Positions 1 to 64,000 of a stretch of DNA of 64,000 nucleotides are shown piece after piece (the stretch's first letter is position 1; each line of letters opens with the position of its first letter). The stretch covers positions 2,027,501 to 2,091,500 of the forward strand of contig NC_092577.1 in assembly GCF_037975245.1 (NCBI RefSeq). The letters are read 5' to 3'. The translations under genes were made by a program, and so were the position numbers. The stretch is from Apostichopus japonicus. Lineage: Eukaryota; Echinodermata; Holothuroidea; Aspidochirotida; Stichopodidae. Below the pieces are notes generated by a model, which was not told the origin of the DNA, did not search any database, and saw only the letters and a program-made list of their open reading frames with translations.

Positions 1-63079
<63,079 letters not shown>

Positions 63080-64000
63080 GTACGTTTGCAGTACATCTGT
63101 GTTTGATGTTCTTACAAAAGTCCCCCATGTGTGATACAGATATGTGGTATTGATAAGTGTGATGTTGTGAAGGAATCTCTGTACCATGCAAAAGTCCCTT
63201 TCCTGTTGTACAGCTTTCAGTAACTGGATGTGGCTTTGTATTTTTATAATAAGGAAACTATGTATGATGTACAACCCTGTGTGCAAGTAGAATGCACATG
63301 TCCTTGTGCAACTATACAGCCTTACCTTACCCATTTTGTCAACTTTTGAAAAGGGCAATGCAGCATTTTTTCATTCACAGCGAGAGAAAAAGAACAGACA
63401 GAAATGACACTCTTTTCTTCCATGCTTTTGAGTTAGCATTTAGTAATATTGAATTCTATAAGTTTAATAGGTGGGCAAATATCGTGATTTGATTCGAGGG
63501 GCATGGCAGTGGTTGTCGTCAATAACCGGTGATTTTTACAGAAAGACAGCAAATATCAGGGACACTGACAGTCCTGGATTTGTAGTGCTAATATTATATT
63601 ATTTAATATCCTGCTAGTATCGAAACGTCAGGCCAACTTTCTTTTACACATTCTCTAACACAGGCTCTCTAGTGGATAAGCAGTTTGCTAACAGTTTTGT
63701 TTTATTTTGATTGTTTAATATCATAACAGTTTCAGTAGCATGCTTCAATTGTTCTGATTGAGTTTTTTCTCTACTTTATACAAGTCCCAGGACTCTGTGT
63801 TTTAAGTTTAATAATTACAGTAAGTATATTTGAGAAGTACAGAAAAAATAACAGTGTTTCGCTCATTGGTATAGTGATCTCATTATGAAAGAAAGTGTCT
63901 TTACCTATGATAAGAAAAGTCATAATAATCTTGAATATTGAAGTAATTTAATTCATTGAGAGGTAATTTTCTATGACAATATTTCATAAATAACTTACTG
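63080..64000 (+). other. Start of an intron that leaves the window
   Basis: Contains the Penelope-type repeat at 63608-63712. No exon recognised. Confidence 0.6.
63608..63712 (+). mobile_element. Penelope-type dispersed repeat, copy 5
   Basis: Plus orientation: atcctgctagtatcgaaacg, tcaggccaactttctttt, cacaggctctctagtggata and agcagtttgctaacag. The 5' part with ctgaaga is missing. It shows the full right half of the family. Confidence 0.75.

Overview
The window is animal genomic DNA: GT-AG introns, many microsatellites, LINE, SINE, MITE and Penelope-type repeat remnants. Marine-invertebrate style dispersed repeats suggest an echinoderm, perhaps a sea cucumber; that taxonomic placement is inference and was not tested. 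No bacterial or viral genome organisation is present.

Nearly everything belongs to one very large plus-strand gene. I could join 43 exons (2032 to 63079), plus a probable 12-base exon tail at the left edge, into one continuous frame of about 5,580 codons. Codon phase agrees at every join. Neither end of the gene is in the window. The protein alternates glycine-rich blocks (GGxGG turns, PYGxxYEPxxFGS, IDGxxSANGG, GGGSGGSIWI, GGAGGRIAxYF, GGPGTxFLY, HRTLxIDN) with linker blocks (HFEELQIYG, IGDRTGxxHVG, DLPFNxxVYxDG, NLTLHHGG, AENITIDxGG). It reads as a secreted, N-glycosylated, beta-solenoid-like matrix or adhesion protein. I cannot name a function.

Layout. 1-16861: Gly block 1, interrupted by an inserted F5/8 type C (discoidin-like) module in exons 12738-13631; its 9.9-kb second intron carries nested DNA transposons. 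17554-28250: a different beta-rich region of about 120-residue repeats, including four tandem 654-bp exons. 29181-46529: Gly and linker blocks split over many small exons. 47315-51052: a single 3.7-kb exon carrying about three full Gly/linker cycles. 51814-63079: Gly block 8, a second galactose-binding-like module (53905-55063), a linker, and Gly block 9. 63080-64000: no exon seen; the gene probably continues to the right.

The most striking feature is how intron repeats arise. At least seven introns hold tandem arrays whose unit includes the edge of the neighbouring exon together with its splice site: 17 extra donor copies after exon 53028, about 11 after exon 37047, and 30 extra acceptor copies before exon 59002. 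The four 654-bp exons show a clear unequal-crossover signature. Together these point to ongoing tandem duplication as the main force shaping the gene, and to a natural collection of decoy splice sites.
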